A stretch of DNA of 64,000 nt from Raphanus sativus (GCF_000801105.2 NC_079514.1:25832293-25896292), one strand, 5' to 3'; numbered from the stretch's first letter, positions 1 to 10,002 are shown. The notes: generated by a model from the sequence alone, not told the origin. Numbers and translations are program-made.

Positions 1-605
1 GTTTTTGCTTTGATTTACTGGTGACGAGAAGGGGAAGAATCCATGATGCATGCAACTGGGGAAGTTGAGAAAGTGATGGTGGTTTCAGTGAAGTGTTCTG
101 AAGGGGAAGTTGAATCGCGCAGAGCAGTCCTATGATCGATCTATCGGAGAGCAGTCCGATCAGTAGAGATGAGTAAGGACTGTGGACCTCAATGGAGCCG
201 TCCTCTCACGACCATTTTGTGCGATATCCTGCATACGCTCTTGGTAAACCCTAAACACTCTCGAACTCCACCATAAAAGTTAACCTGTTCTATACCTAGC
301 CCGTTCTCTCTGAATAGAGCATGTGACAAGAAGCTCACGCTGATCTTAATTGAACATAAGGAGTTTTGCCTCGAAACTGTTGCCTTTTCAGGTTAAGATG
401 TAGAGTAAGGAGCCGATCCTCGAACAGCGATCAGGGGGTTCTCAGTAAGTGTGTGTGGTCCTAATCTACAGCTTGTATGGTTCAGAGATTTGTGGTAAGA
501 GTATGGTTGCTGAGAATAAGCGAGTTCCCACGCTTTCAAACCTTTCTCCCTGTTCTTGGTACTTGCCTTGTTCGAGGACAAACAAGGATCTAAGTCTGGG
601 GGAAT
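1..605 (+). mobile_element. Z1, 3' end of Athila-type internal region
   Basis: This is the untranslated 3' end of a plus-strand Athila-type element whose body lies outside the window. No convincing coding region is visible. The diagnostic part is the end: a purine-rich tract, AAGTCTGGGGGAAT (about 592-605), directly before an LTR starting TGATATATGG. That is the expected polypurine-tract/LTR junction, and the A/B/C elements in this window have a closely related tract. Short ORFs here are not supported by any recognisable domain. Confidence 0.8.
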
Positions 606-1757
606 TGATATATGGTGTTTTTCATATCATTGTATATAGGTTTTCATTTGTTTCAAGTCACTAATTCGTGTCAGTCTAGTCCTTTTTGACCTTTTACAGG
701 TCTGGAGTTAGTAGAAGAGAGAAGAGAAGGTGCCTGATGAAAAGATGTCCTTTTCGAGCAATCCTGCGGAGAACACTCAAGTAGAACAGTCCCGAGACTG
801 TTCTCTCTCAAGCGGAACAAGCAGACGGAGTGATCCGGAGATTGTTCCCGACGAATATGGAAACTCTTTATTTCGGGAATTAAAGCCCTGTTGCCCTAAT
901 CTCTTTTCTTCTGATTGGCGCCTCCATATAAAACGACATCTATCTTTTTACTATTTTCTTACGCTAGTTTTTACAAGAGAACACTGTGATTTGCGATCTG
1001 CAACTTGTAAGGGAGAAGAATCCATCCTCTCATAGAGAAGATCATCTGAACCCTATTGTTTTCTACTCTGTTCTTATGCAATTTTATTCAGGATTTATGT
1101 CTTTGATTCTTTGCATCATGATCGAGTAGTAGCCTTGCTCGCCTAGGGTTTTTAGGGTGTTGAGACATGAGCTAAACATAGATAAGCAGTCCATAACTGT
1201 TCTTCATTCATACTGTTCTTACTGCTTTCATTAACCTGATCACTTGATGTTAGATCACTAGTTCATCACCTAGTTAACCGCTTAGGAGATAACTTGACAT
1301 GTATTGAATGAGCTTAGTATCCCTAATCAGCGAAAGTAGATATTAGGGTGGTAAGTGAACTGATCGGACCTGTTCTCTAAAGTTTGCAATCGATCCTCAT
1401 CCCAACGACAGTTAGGTAGTGAGATCGATCTGCAAAGTGATCACTGCCACGACAGTGGAGTGTTCCAGCTGAGTGATCCGAGTTCTAGAAAGCACTTCAT
1501 CGCGCTTGAATAATTGTTTGGCTCCAATTCAACACCCAATGAAATACCCTAGGCTAGCTCTTGTTTAATTTAATCAATCTCGTGTTTTATTTGCTTGTTA
1601 ACTATCGTCACTTTATAACCAAATCCATATCTTCATCTTAGCTTGATTTCGAAACTTATAGAACTAGAGTGTAGACTGGTCCTCTGGATTTGAATCTCAA
1701 GTACTACAATTGCAACTGTTAACTTGGCAATAGCAAGGATTCATTTTTAGAGTATCA
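606..1757 (+). repeat. Z1 3' LTR (Athila-type)
   Basis: A 1152-bp LTR bounded by TGATATATGG and AGAGTATCA. It follows a polypurine tract, and a closely similar LTR at 61913-63059 is followed by a primer-binding site, which fixes the boundaries. A TATA-like box (TATAAAA, 927-933) fits the U3 promoter. A perfect 9-bp inverted repeat lies at 783-804. The next five bases (ACCCC, 1758-1762) would be the right-hand target duplication; the left copy is outside the window. Z1 and Z2 are separate insertions, because one shows a 3' LTR and the other a 5' LTR. Confidence 0.9.
927..933 (+). promoter_or_regulatory. TATA box of Z1 LTR
   Basis: TATAAAA within CCATATAAAACG, preceded by a GATTGG CAAT-like motif at about 913. 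The same arrangement is kept in the Z2 LTR at about 62231. It is the likely U3 core promoter. Confidence 0.55.
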
Positions 1758-2055
1758 ACCCCGAAGGACTTCCAATGGACCGATAAATGTGAGCAAGCCC
1801 TATCCGATCTCAAGGCCTATCTCACTACTCCACCTCTCCTCTCAAAACCCTTGGAAGGGGAAGTCATATTGTTTTATTTGGCGGTATCAGAGCATGCAGT
1901 CAGCGCGGTCCAGGTAAGGGAAGAAGGAAGGAAACAACATCCTATGTACTACGTGAGCAAATCATTGGTAGACGCGGAGACCCGCTATATTCAACTTGAG
2001 AAGCTGTCCCTCGCCTTAGTTAATGCGGCTCGAAAGCTACGCCCCTACTTCCAGG
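1758..2055 (+). pseudogene. G, RNase H fragment of Tat-type pol
   Basis: An open plus-strand frame from 1758 encodes the RT-connection/RNase H region of a Ty3/gypsy polymerase: a DFQWTDKCEQAL segment, then EGEV.LFYLAVSEHAVSAV and YYVSKSLVDAETRY, ending in RKLRPYFQ. It is cut on the left by the Z1 LTR and on the right by an F-type LTR, leaving about 99 residues. The peptide closely resembles the minus-strand RNase H of H (12692-13690), so both come from the same or sister families in opposite orientation. No function is expected. Confidence 0.85.
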
Positions 2056-2495
2056 TGTTGGGGAAAAATATCCAGACATGAGTTTTCTCCATCTTCTGGC
2101 TAGCTCCTCGACTTCTGGACCCTTGCTCAAGGAGATACCAGGGATCTACCCCTGCCTTAGGTCCGACTCCTAGATCGGACCGACCCCTTGAAACAAAATA
2201 GAAGTTTTCTACCTAAGGGGAAACTTCCGTTTTCCGATTATGGAAGAGTTCTATTACTTGAAGCCGACATCTACAACTATAAAAGGGGAGGCCAAACCCT
2301 AGAATAAGGGATCGACACTTCGAGACATAGAGATTAGAGTTTAGGCGGCTAGAACTAGGGTTCATACACCACAAAACTTTGTAGTCCCGATCAATAACTC
2401 AATATCATCTCTTTGCCCTCGATTTACAACTCTTTCATACAAGTTCTCTAGTGTTCCGTAGTACTAAAACGATCCTACACAAAAATACCGTAACA
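2056..2495 (+). repeat. F1 LTR (Tat-type, 440 bp)
   Basis: This LTR runs from TGTTGGGGAAAAATATCC to CCGTAACA and is followed at once by GTTTGGCGCTAGAAGG, a primer-binding site like those of T1 and D. That makes it a 5' LTR. It interrupts the G RNase H frame directly after the LRPYFQ codons. A second, partial copy is at 61583-61912. Its TATA-like stretch is ACTATAAAAGG (about 2276-2286). Confidence 0.85.
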
Positions 2496-2807
2496 GTTTG
2501 GCGCTAGAAGGAGGGGAGTGATCCAACTACGCGACAATGGCATTAGAGGACGACGCTAACAAGACGGAGATGACTCCGAGAGAGATCGACACACTAGAAG
2601 GAGGGGAGTGATCCAACTACGCGACAACTGCACTCTACCTTTCTGCAAAAAAAGGTCACACTCAGACTTATGGTGTTCTGGCGTGGGCCTGCCCCGCAGA
2701 GCGACTTCACACCAGACACACTACTTTCCACGTCTGGATAAGTATTAAATTTTTGGTGCTAACCGGTTTTTTTGCACATTTGCTCCCTGCATATCAAACG
2801 CCAGCAT
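2496..2807 (+). mobile_element. F1 primer-binding site, leader and gag stub
   Basis: The primer-binding site starts at 2496. A leader follows, with an ATG at 2537 that opens 24 codons and then stops at 2609-2611. The stop arises because a 34-bp block (2504-2537) recurs as a direct repeat at 2594-2627, which also duplicates the leader. No gag domain follows. AGCAT (2803-2807) is the left target duplication of T1, which is inserted here. The rest of F1's body is not recognisable downstream of T1. Confidence 0.65.
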
Positions 2808-3046
2808 TGTTGGGGTCAAAATCGGTCAAGACGAAATCGATGTCTGAAAGTCTCGGAAAAACATGAAAAATGTTAGAGCAACCTCGAGAGACTAATTGTT
2901 AATCGAGAAACCTCGGGAAATATTAAGTTCGAGATTAATCATCTCGAAATCAACTGCTAGAAACATTTTCTACACAAGGAAAAACCTACGGAAAACTAAA
3001 AACGCAAAAAACACGCACACACCGAAGGAACCGAGCAGCCAACTCC

Positions 3047-3535
3047 GGACGTGGCCGTGGCCGCCGGGCGGCTAGCCCCGTGCTGGCCGTGGCCGCCGGC
3101 GGCTAGCGCCCGTGCTGGCCGTGCCCGCCGGGCGGCAAGCCCCGTGCTGGCCGTGGCCGCCGCCGGCTAGCGCCCGTGCTGGCCGTGGCCGCCGGGCGGC
3201 TAGCCCCGTGCTGGCCGTGGCCGCCGGCGGCTAGCGCCCGTGCGGCCGTGGCCGCCGGCGGCTAGCGCCCGTGCTGGCCGTGGCCGCTGGGCGGCTAGCC
3301 CCGTGCTGGCCGTGGCCGCTGGGCGGCTAGCCCCGTGCTGGCCGTGGCCGCCGGCGGCTAGCGCCCGTGCTGGCCGTGGCCGCCGGGCGGCTAGCCCCGT
3401 GCTGGCCGTGGCCGCCGGCGGCTAGCGCCCGTGCTGGCCGTGGCCGCCAGGCGGCTAGCCCCGTGCTGGCCGTCGCCGCCGGCGGCTAGCGCCCGTGCTG
3501 GCCGTGGTCGCCGGGCGGCTAGACCCGTGCTGGCT
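3047..3535 (+). repeat. GC-rich minisatellite in T1 5' LTR, about 15 units
   Basis: About fifteen imperfect units of 31-32 bp, each built on GTGCTGGCCGTGGCCGCC followed by a GGCTAGC core. Two unit types tend to alternate, one ending GGCTAGCCCC and one GGCTAGCGCCC, giving a higher-order period near 63 bp. Three units remain in the T1 3' LTR, ten in D's 5' LTR and twelve in D's 3' LTR. ORFs here (Ala/Arg/Pro/Trp-rich) are by-products of composition. Confidence 0.9.
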
Positions 3536-4065
3536 CGAGTCATCGGACGGCTAGTCTTCGTGCGTAAGTTCTAGGCCTCCGGGGCGCCAGAAATCCGTGT
3601 TTTGCGACTTTCCGAGATCCCGCAAACAAAACTCGTTTTCCTGCTCCAAGATTCCAAAGAACCCGTAAGACGTCAACGGACATGAAGACTTCGTATAAAA
3701 CGGCGATGGTTATCTTAAAACACCATGTGCCTCAGCAATGGATCGAAGATCTTCCGAAAGACTCGACATCCAAGTAGGAGCATTCTTTCAAAGAAAATCG
3801 TAGAAAACAGCGGAAGACCGGAAGACGGCCCGAAAGGGACCAAACCCGATCGAACAACCCGTTTACGATTTTCTAAAAGAATAGATACGACGGTTTACAA
3901 TTATCTTCGCATGACAAGATAAATGTTAAACTTCCGAAAAGATAAATGTCAACTTTCCGAAAAGATAAATGTCAACTTTCCCGATAAACGCGAAAGCCGA
4001 CGAAAATGGAAAAAGTCCAGCCCGCGGCGGACTCAGCCCATCAAGGATAAACCGTCATATGGGAG

Positions 4066-4073
4066 TATATAAG
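4066..4073 (+). promoter_or_regulatory. TATA box of T1 5' LTR
   Basis: TATATAAG within GGGAGTATATAAGC, repeated in the 3' LTR at 10701-10708 and with a counterpart at 48589-48596 in D's 5' LTR. It lies about 380 bp before the LTR end, suitable for the U3/R boundary. Confidence 0.65.
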
Positions 4074-4453
4074 CAAAGCTAGGAGCAGAGGAAGGGGGAT
4101 CCGAAATCAGAAGAAAGAAACCACTCCAGAGCAACTTAGAACTTAGGCGCTTATTTCCTTTTTTAGCGAGCTGCGACTCAACTAGGTTAGATCTAGGTTT
4201 TGAGACTAGCGACGATCGACAGCTCTTGCGGCCGAGATCTCGACCTGTTGTCCAACGCTCTCCGCAGATTCGGAAATAAGATTCTTTATTTTTGCTCTCT
4301 TTATTTTACGCATTTATTCCCAAACTAGACTCGTATTAACTGTGTCGTGCGTGGCCCAGCAGATAGCCGGGATCCTCGGGGAAAACTAGGTCAACTTAGT
4401 TTTCCTACGTTTTAACTTAACTAAAATCGACAGTGCGAATTTCGGTTCCCACA

Positions 4454-4475
4454 GTTTGGCGCTAGAAGGAGGGGG
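4454..4475 (+). other. T1 primer-binding site
   Basis: GTTTGGCGCTAGAAGGAGGG directly follows the LTR terminus CCCACA. The same sequence follows the F1 LTR (2496) and, with one T fewer, the D LTR (48972). The tRNA partner was not assigned from memory. Confidence 0.8.
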
Positions 4476-4520
4476 ATTCACGGCTTTATCTTTCTCGCAA
4501 CTACGCACGCCCAGTTAAGC

Positions 4521-7076
4521 ATGTCTGTTGACGCGGAAAAAGACAAGCAAACACACGACGGACCAGCCGTCGATGTCAACGCTGAGAAGACTCCTGATGG
4601 AAACGTATCGACGGTCACTGCCGAGGCAAACACCGCGATGCTGGACCAGGTGAAGGAACTGTTCGCCACCGCCCAGAAACGGTCGGAAGAACAAGAGAAA
4701 CTAATGGCTTCACTCGCTAAACAGGTCAATACCTTAACAGCGAAAAGCAAACTCCCGCGCGGATCCACCAAGGTGAGGCGTGTCAGGAGGCTCGACTTCG
4801 GAACTTCCGGAGACCAAGAAAAAGATGCCCCGAGAAAATCCCCGGAACTCATCCCTGACGATACCACTCCGACGGGGCAGAAGAAAACGACGGGCAACCT
4901 TCCACCTCCTGCAAGGGACAACGAAGGAGACGACGTCGAAAGAATCAATCTGGATGTCAGCGATCAAACGGATCCGTCCGACGAAGACGCCGACATCCAC
5001 CACAGAAGGACCCGAAGTCAGTCAGCTCGACTGGCGGCAGCCTTCGAAAACCCCATGACAGAAGAGGAAGAAGACCTCTACTGGTCAGAGCAAGAAAGGT
5101 TGGCTGAGGACCAGACTCGGGCCTATCGCCGCCAGCGTAGACAGAGGAGCGCGAACGGCGCCAACGAGATCCACGATTTGCGCGAGTACATCGCCAAAAC
5201 TGCAGCCGAGGTGAAAGCGGTAAAATCGCAGATTCACCACGCGACCAGCACTGCCCCCGAGATCGACCTGCTCCTCGAGGAGTCGAGAAAAACTCCGTTC
5301 ACCTCTCGAATCACGGAGACACGAGTCTCAGATCCTGGGAAAATAAAGCTTCCCACCTACGATGGAACCACAGACCCAAAGGCACATCTGCAGTCTTTCC
5401 AGATTGCGATGGCAAGGTCTAAACTTCCGGAGCGGGAAAAGGACGTCGGCTGCTGTCTCCTATTCGTCGAGAACCTCAGAGGTGCTGCGCTCGAGTGGTT
5501 CTCACACTTGAAAAGAAACTCCATCGGAAGTTTCCGCCAGCTTGCTTCAGCTTTTCTGAAGCAATTCTCCATGTTCATGGACAGGGAAACTTCCGACGTA
5601 GACCTTTGGAGTCTAATTCAAAAGGAAGACGAACCGCTCCGCGACTACATAAGAAGGTTCAAACTCGTGATGTCCAGGGTAACAGGCCTCAGCGACAGAG
5701 TCGCCATCGACGCCCTGAGGAAAAACCTCTGGTACAAATCGAAATTCCGAAAGTGGATTTCTCTGGAAAGGCCACGCACCATCCAGGACACTCTCCACAA
5801 GGCGACGGATTTCATCATCATGGAAGAAGAGATGAAAATCCTAGCGCAAAAGCATGGACCGCCGAAAGCGTCCGGCAAGAAGAAAACCTCTCGTAACGAC
5901 AAGTACGTCCATCACGAAGGGGAAGACATCCAAGGCGAACATAACTACGCCGTTAATTCCGAACAAGGAAGGACCGCCGGAAACACCTGGACGCGGAACT
6001 CGTACAAGGACAATTCCAGCTGCGAGTTCCATCAGACGAGAGGTCACTCCACCGCCAACTGCAAAGTCCTCGGCGCTAGACTCATTATGAAGCTGCTCGA
6101 CGGCAAACTAGCAACGGTCAAGAGCATGAAAGACCTGATCCTAGATTCTGACCGTCCGCCGAAGACCGACGGAGCCAATCCCGAGAATAACGCTCCTGGA
6201 ACTCAATCGGGCGAAAAACGCGAACGGAGACAAGACGGCGAAGGAAACAACAACAACCGCCAAAGGATCAACATGGTCATCGGAGGATCGCATTTTTACC
6301 AGGACTCCGTTTCGTCGATCAAAGCCTACGGACGGAAGGCCGAGACAAGCCCCGAATGGTGTCCAGAGGACGACGTTCCCAGTCACGCAATCACCTTCGA
6401 GGAACAGGATACGACCGGACTCGATAAACCTCACTACGATCCTCTGGTCATCGACTTGGTGATTCAGGATCTCGAAGTCGGCCGCATCCTCATCGATACA
6501 GGGAGCACGGTCAACATCATGTTCCGCGACACTCTGCAGAGGATGAACATACCCCTCGGAGAAGTCATCCCAGAACCGAGACCATTAACTGGATTCTCGG
6601 GCGTCACATCCATGACCCTCGGAAAAATCAGACTCCCGGTCATGGCTAAAGAAGTCACGAAGATCGTCGAATTCGCAGTAGTGGATAACCCGGCTATCTA
6701 TAACGCCATAATGGGAACTCCTTGGATAAATGCCATGAAGGCAGTCCCGTCCACTTACCATCTCGGCGTCAAGTTTCCAACACCAACTGGAACAGCGGTA
6801 ATCTGGGGAAGCCAAAAACAGTCGCGGCTCTGCTTCCTAGCCGAACATAAACTTCGCAGCAATCGGAACGCCCCAGTAGCTAACCCGAAGCGAACCAAGA
6901 AGAACCTGAGTACCTCCGAGAACTCAGCAAAAAACAACTCGGATTTGACCAAGCAGGCCACAACTCAGGATAGTGAGAAAATCCTCGAGTCCGTCGCCGA
7001 AAAAACGGATAACCCAACTCCCGACGCGACCGCCGACTTAGCTGAAACAGTCAAGGCGCCGGAAATCGTGGAGTAA
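4521..7076 (+). CDS. T1 gag-protease polyprotein (851 aa)
   Basis: One uninterrupted ORF starting at ATG 4521, the first ATG after the leader. The N-terminal third is charged and low complexity. Around residues 255-440 is the capsid-like gag domain ([18 protein letters not shown], then a WF.HL motif, then a RRFKL segment). Near residue 501 is a zinc-knuckle variant, [14 protein letters not shown], spaced C-x2-H-x4-H-x4-C. Around residues 640-760 is a retropepsin-like protease: [10 protein letters not shown] has its catalytic Asp at residue 659, and an AIMGTPW flap-distal motif follows. The ORF stops at TAA 7074 with no RT. The protein should form the virus-like particle and process itself in the cytoplasm. 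Intactness suggests recent function. Confidence 0.92.
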   Translation: MSVDAEKDKQTHDGPAVDVNAEKTPDGNVSTVTAEANTAMLDQVKELFATAQKRSEEQEKLMASLAKQVNTLTAKSKLPRGSTKVRRVRRLDFGTSGDQEKDAPRKSPELIPDDTTPTGQKKTTGNLPPPARDNEGDDVERINLDVSDQTDPSDEDADIHHRRTRSQSARLAAAFENPMTEEEEDLYWSEQERLAEDQTRAYRRQRRQRSANGANEIHDLREYIAKTAAEVKAVKSQIHHATSTAPEIDLLLEESRKTPFTSRITETRVSDPGKIKLPTYDGTTDPKAHLQSFQIAMARSKLPEREKDVGCCLLFVENLRGAALEWFSHLKRNSIGSFRQLASAFLKQFSMFMDRETSDVDLWSLIQKEDEPLRDYIRRFKLVMSRVTGLSDRVAIDALRKNLWYKSKFRKWISLERPRTIQDTLHKATDFIIMEEEMKILAQKHGPPKASGKKKTSRNDKYVHHEGEDIQGEHNYAVNSEQGRTAGNTWTRNSYKDNSSCEFHQTRGHSTANCKVLGARLIMKLLDGKLATVKSMKDLILDSDRPPKTDGANPENNAPGTQSGEKRERRQDGEGNNNNRQRINMVIGGSHFYQDSVSSIKAYGRKAETSPEWCPEDDVPSHAITFEEQDTTGLDKPHYDPLVIDLVIQDLEVGRILIDTGSTVNIMFRDTLQRMNIPLGEVIPEPRPLTGFSGVTSMTLGKIRLPVMAKEVTKIVEFAVVDNPAIYNAIMGTPWINAMKAVPSTYHLGVKFPTPTGTAVIWGSQKQSRLCFLAEHKLRSNRNAPVANPKRTKKNLSTSENSAKNNSDLTKQATTQDSEKILESVAEKTDNPTPDATADLAETVKAPEIVE

Positions 7077-8077
7077 TAGCAACCGTGATAGAAACAGAAC
7101 TACGAGATGGCTTGATCCTCGCAAGAGGTACGTAGGCAGCTCGTCGCAACCCGACGAGTTCAGCTATCCCCCTCACCAAAAAGGGGGGGGGAGGAAGATG
7201 GGGACAGACATCCTTGTACTCCCGCAAAAACACTTTTCATGTAATCTACATTATAAATTATAAATTCTTTTGAATCAAATGCTTACTCAACGCGTAAACA
7301 TTAAGGAAAACGAAAATCATATCTTTGAGGAACGCGAGACGTCGTTAGTTCCCGAAAAGTCTTGATTCTCCATTCTCCTCCAAACAGTCCATCCGCGACT
7401 CTAAAAACTCCACCAAACAGTCCATCCGCGACTCTAAATTCGCTTCCGTCGATTGACCCCGACGGAAAAATATAGAAACGTTTCACTCAATCAAATTCGT
7501 AGTCCGGCTTCTAACGGAGTCCTTTTGCATCCGACAAGGATATCATAGCGCGCTATACAAAAAATCCAAATTTTGGTTAGCTCTTCGTAAAGGAAGTAGC
7601 TCGACCCGTATCCAAACGAATCATATAAGCCGATAAGCAATTCGCAGATTCTAGAACGGTACGAGTCAGGTCGAAATCGCAAACAAGCAAAACGAAAGTC
7701 GATTTGTCATCGCACAGCTTCAGTCCGAAAATAGACCTAGGTCTTGCCCTAAACCCGGCCTTGCTGGTATCTAAGACATCTCATAGGCATAAGTATCCAG
7801 AATACGAGATCCCAAAATTTGCCTCTTATCGCTTACAAACCTAACGTTCGCTACAAAGTGACCTACGGACCTAGCAACAAAAAAAAAGAGATTGAATGCG
7901 AAGTGACTACACGTATTCAAACCCTCTACACTTGACGAAAGTATAAATCAAAACGCATAATTCATAAAAAACATTTATAACAGGGATTCGAAAGCCACCA
8001 ACGGCCGATCCCGAAAAACACAAAGTCACACGACCTCCTAAGGGTCGCAACACATACATACGGCCACACTTGGCCTA
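7077..8077 (+). other. T1 non-coding region where pol is missing
   Basis: About 1 kb without a supported gene. The first part contains ACAGAACTACGAGATGGC and GGTACGTAGGCA, the same blocks that follow the integrase stop in D (52937 onward). A later block (about 7525-7790) is again shared with D (about 53375-53645). This collinearity shows that the 3' untranslated region is kept and pol alone is lost. A G-run lies at 7183-7192. Confidence 0.8.
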
Positions 8078-9906
8078 TCACAAGTTATAATCAAATGCAT
8101 AACAGTCGGTTAGAGATATTCCGAACGAAGAGTCGGGCTGGTCAACCTCTTCACCCCCGTCGCCTGCATTTGAACCCTCGCCTACATCCGCCGTATCCTC
8201 CGAGACCTGGATAGGATTCCACAGTTCTCGAATTCTCCCTTCGATCGGAGGTACAAAGGATTCGGCGTTGGCACATATTCTCATCGAGCCATCCATCGTG
8301 GCAAGTTCGCTGGAAAGAGAGAAGTCCTCACGCTGCATCTTGTTAAGAGTACCGACCGAACCACGGCACTCGCGAAAATCACCTACAAAGTCCTGAGCCT
8401 CTTTGTACGCTTCGAACTCGGTAGAAAAAATTTCGGCCCTTCGGTTCAGCTCGGCGGCAGCTCTTCTCCGTCCGCTCCTTTCCGCACGAACGAGGGCTCG
8501 AGCCTGGACCTTGGCTTGCCGGCGATTTTTCTCCTCCACCTCCAACCGATACTTAGCAAATTCCCTTTCCGTTTCGTCCGCTTTGAAACGGGCCAGCCGG
8601 GCAGTGCGGAAACTCCCATCGATCGATGAATTCCAAACTCTCACGGCCTGCAAAGAAGCCGAGGTCAAATAAAAAGAAAAGAGGAGTTACTCAAGTTTCA
8701 AAAACAAACCTCGTTGACCAAGCGAGCACCCTCCGCAGTCACCTTGTCCCTCTCCTCGTTGTCCAAAGACTCGTCACGGGAAAACGCCGGAGGGAGTTCG
8801 TCAAAGAAGTCACCCGGGAGAGGAACATCCCGATTCTCTGAGGTAAAGCTAGGATCATATCTCGGCGGCGCGCCATCTCCCGACGAAGTCTCGAAAGCGA
8901 TCCCTTTATCCTTACGAGGTCTCCGCCTCTTCCTTAAAGGGGCAAAAACGTAGGATCTATCATTGACGCAGGGCCGCGTACCACCTCGCGATCGGTGAAG
9001 CGCGACCGCCCCTCGAATCCGGTCGAGAGTGAAGGAGTTCCAGGAACAAGGCCTCGACCTAAAGATGTCCCTCTTGACCGAAAGATCGGAAGGAACATGC
9101 GCGAGACACCTGTTCTCTAAAAAAAAAAAAAAAAAAAAAAAACAAACGCACGTTCAGTACTCGCCTTTCGGATTCTAAGAGAGGGGATGCGGCAATCTTA
9201 CCTCGCTGGTACAACCAGTCCGTCGGAAATAGGTGGAGAAAGCCTTCCTCGACAGACTCTCCATCTATCCTCACAAAAAGAAACGATCAACATGATCCTT
9301 GGCGTGCGAGGTAACTCCACGGATGACCGAAAAATTGGTCCTCGCCTTCATGGAGTATACTCCATTGATGCTTGTCGCCTTGGAGTTCCATAACCCTTCG
9401 AAATCGGCAGGGCTAAGGTCTATCCCTAACTCGTAACTCAAAATCATAACTCCAAGCCAGCTCTCCAAAGCTGACACGTTCAGCTGGCTGATGGCGATTC
9501 CGAACCGGTCGAGGGCCTGAACGATGATTCCAGGGATTGGGAACCACAGTCGGCATTGCGTCAAGAACGCCTCGTAACAAGTAAAGTAACCTTCCGGAAG
9601 GATGCTCCGAACTCTCATTCCCACGGGGAATGCGAAACACGACTCCCTTCGGAACCTCATAAAACTATCGAAGAATTCCGAGATATTCGGGGATACTTCG
9701 CTCGGTGAGTCAATTTCCTTACGCATCCTCAGAGGTCGCCGGGGAATCGGAATCACGGGAAGAGGAGCATCAGAACCAAAGACAGCGTCGCAGTACGCGT
9801 TCCTGTTGATCTCTGAAACCTCGGGCTTCGGAACTTCTTCCTCGGCGTGAAAACTATCCGAAGACGAGTGAGATTGCCTCCTCGAAGATTTTGATCTTGA
9901 AGTCAT
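8078..9906 (-). CDS. T1 antisense gene, three predicted exons, with gypsy-associated domain
   Basis: A minus-strand gene opposite to gag. Exon 1 runs 9906-9202, exon 2 9116-8710, exon 3 8647-8078. Introns are GT-AG: 9201-9117 (donor GAG/GTAAGA, acceptor after a T-run of more than 20) and 8709-8648 (donor GAG/GTTTGT, acceptor TTTGCAG). Reading phase is kept across both, and exon 2 is open for all of about 136 codons. Exon 1 residues about 80-210 (ILPEGYFTCYEAFL, LWFPIPGIIVQALDRFGI) resemble the Pfam family described as putative gypsy type transposon (PF04195), from memory. Exon 3 is charged and probably coiled-coil (residues EREFAKYRLEVEEKNRRQAK). One single-base frame break in a T-run near 9275 puts a TGA at 9271-9273. 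A TATA box lies upstream. Function is unknown; extra antisense ORFs in this position are known for Tat-lineage elements. Confidence 0.75.
8648..8709 (-). other. Predicted intron 2 of T1 antisense gene
   Basis: 62 bp on the minus strand, from GTTTGTTTTTG to TTCTTTGCAG, T-rich before the acceptor. Both flanking exons are in phase 0, and removal keeps the frame. Confidence 0.7.
9117..9201 (-). other. Predicted intron 1 of T1 antisense gene
   Basis: 85 bp on the minus strand, starting GTAAGATTGCC and ending in a T-run of more than 20 followed by AG. Exon 1 ends in phase 1, and exon 2 from 9116 continues in the matching phase without stops. Alternative AGs lie at 9116-9115 and 9111-9110. Confidence 0.65.
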
Positions 9907-9996
9907 TCTTTTCTTAAAAGCAGAGAGAGAATTTGCAAGAGAGAGATTAACTTGAGATTCTTGGGTGAAGTAAGAATGGTAAAAGATTCATAAGTC

Positions 9997-10002
9997 TTTA
10001 TA
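9997..10002 (-). promoter_or_regulatory. TATA box for T1 antisense gene
   Basis: Minus-strand TATAAA in CCTATAAAGA, about 90 bases before the ATG at 9906. The intervening leader is CT-rich (CTCTCTCTTGC, CTCTCTCTGC), like many plant 5' UTRs. D has a TATA-like box in the equivalent place (55196-55203). Confidence 0.55.

Larger units (their letters stand above)
2808..4453 (+). repeat. T1 5' LTR (1646 bp)
   Basis: Runs from TGTTGGGGTCAAAATCGG to GGTTCCCACA. It is 682 bp longer than its 3' partner (964 bp). The difference comes from a GC-rich minisatellite (15 versus 3 units) and a segment of about 300 bp (about 3533-3832) missing from the 3' copy. A TATA box lies at 4066-4073. A 9-bp stem (4380-4388 with 4397-4405) sits near the 3' end and is conserved in D. 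Confidence 0.92.

Noticed and set aside
783..804. Hormone-receptor-type response element (AGAACA...TGTTCT)
   Set aside because: Such receptors are animal proteins; the spacing differs and the context is a plant LTR. Kept only as an inverted repeat.
3047..3535. Ala/Arg/Trp-rich ORFs in the GC-rich repeat (also 10369, 47868, 55627)
   Set aside because: They follow the 31-32 bp repeat in whatever frame lacks stops, vary with copy number and have no start context or domain.
9119..9142. Poly-A tail of a retrogene or SINE
   Set aside because: The A-run on plus is the T-rich tract before an AG acceptor of the antisense gene; no target duplication or SINE promoter boxes flank it.
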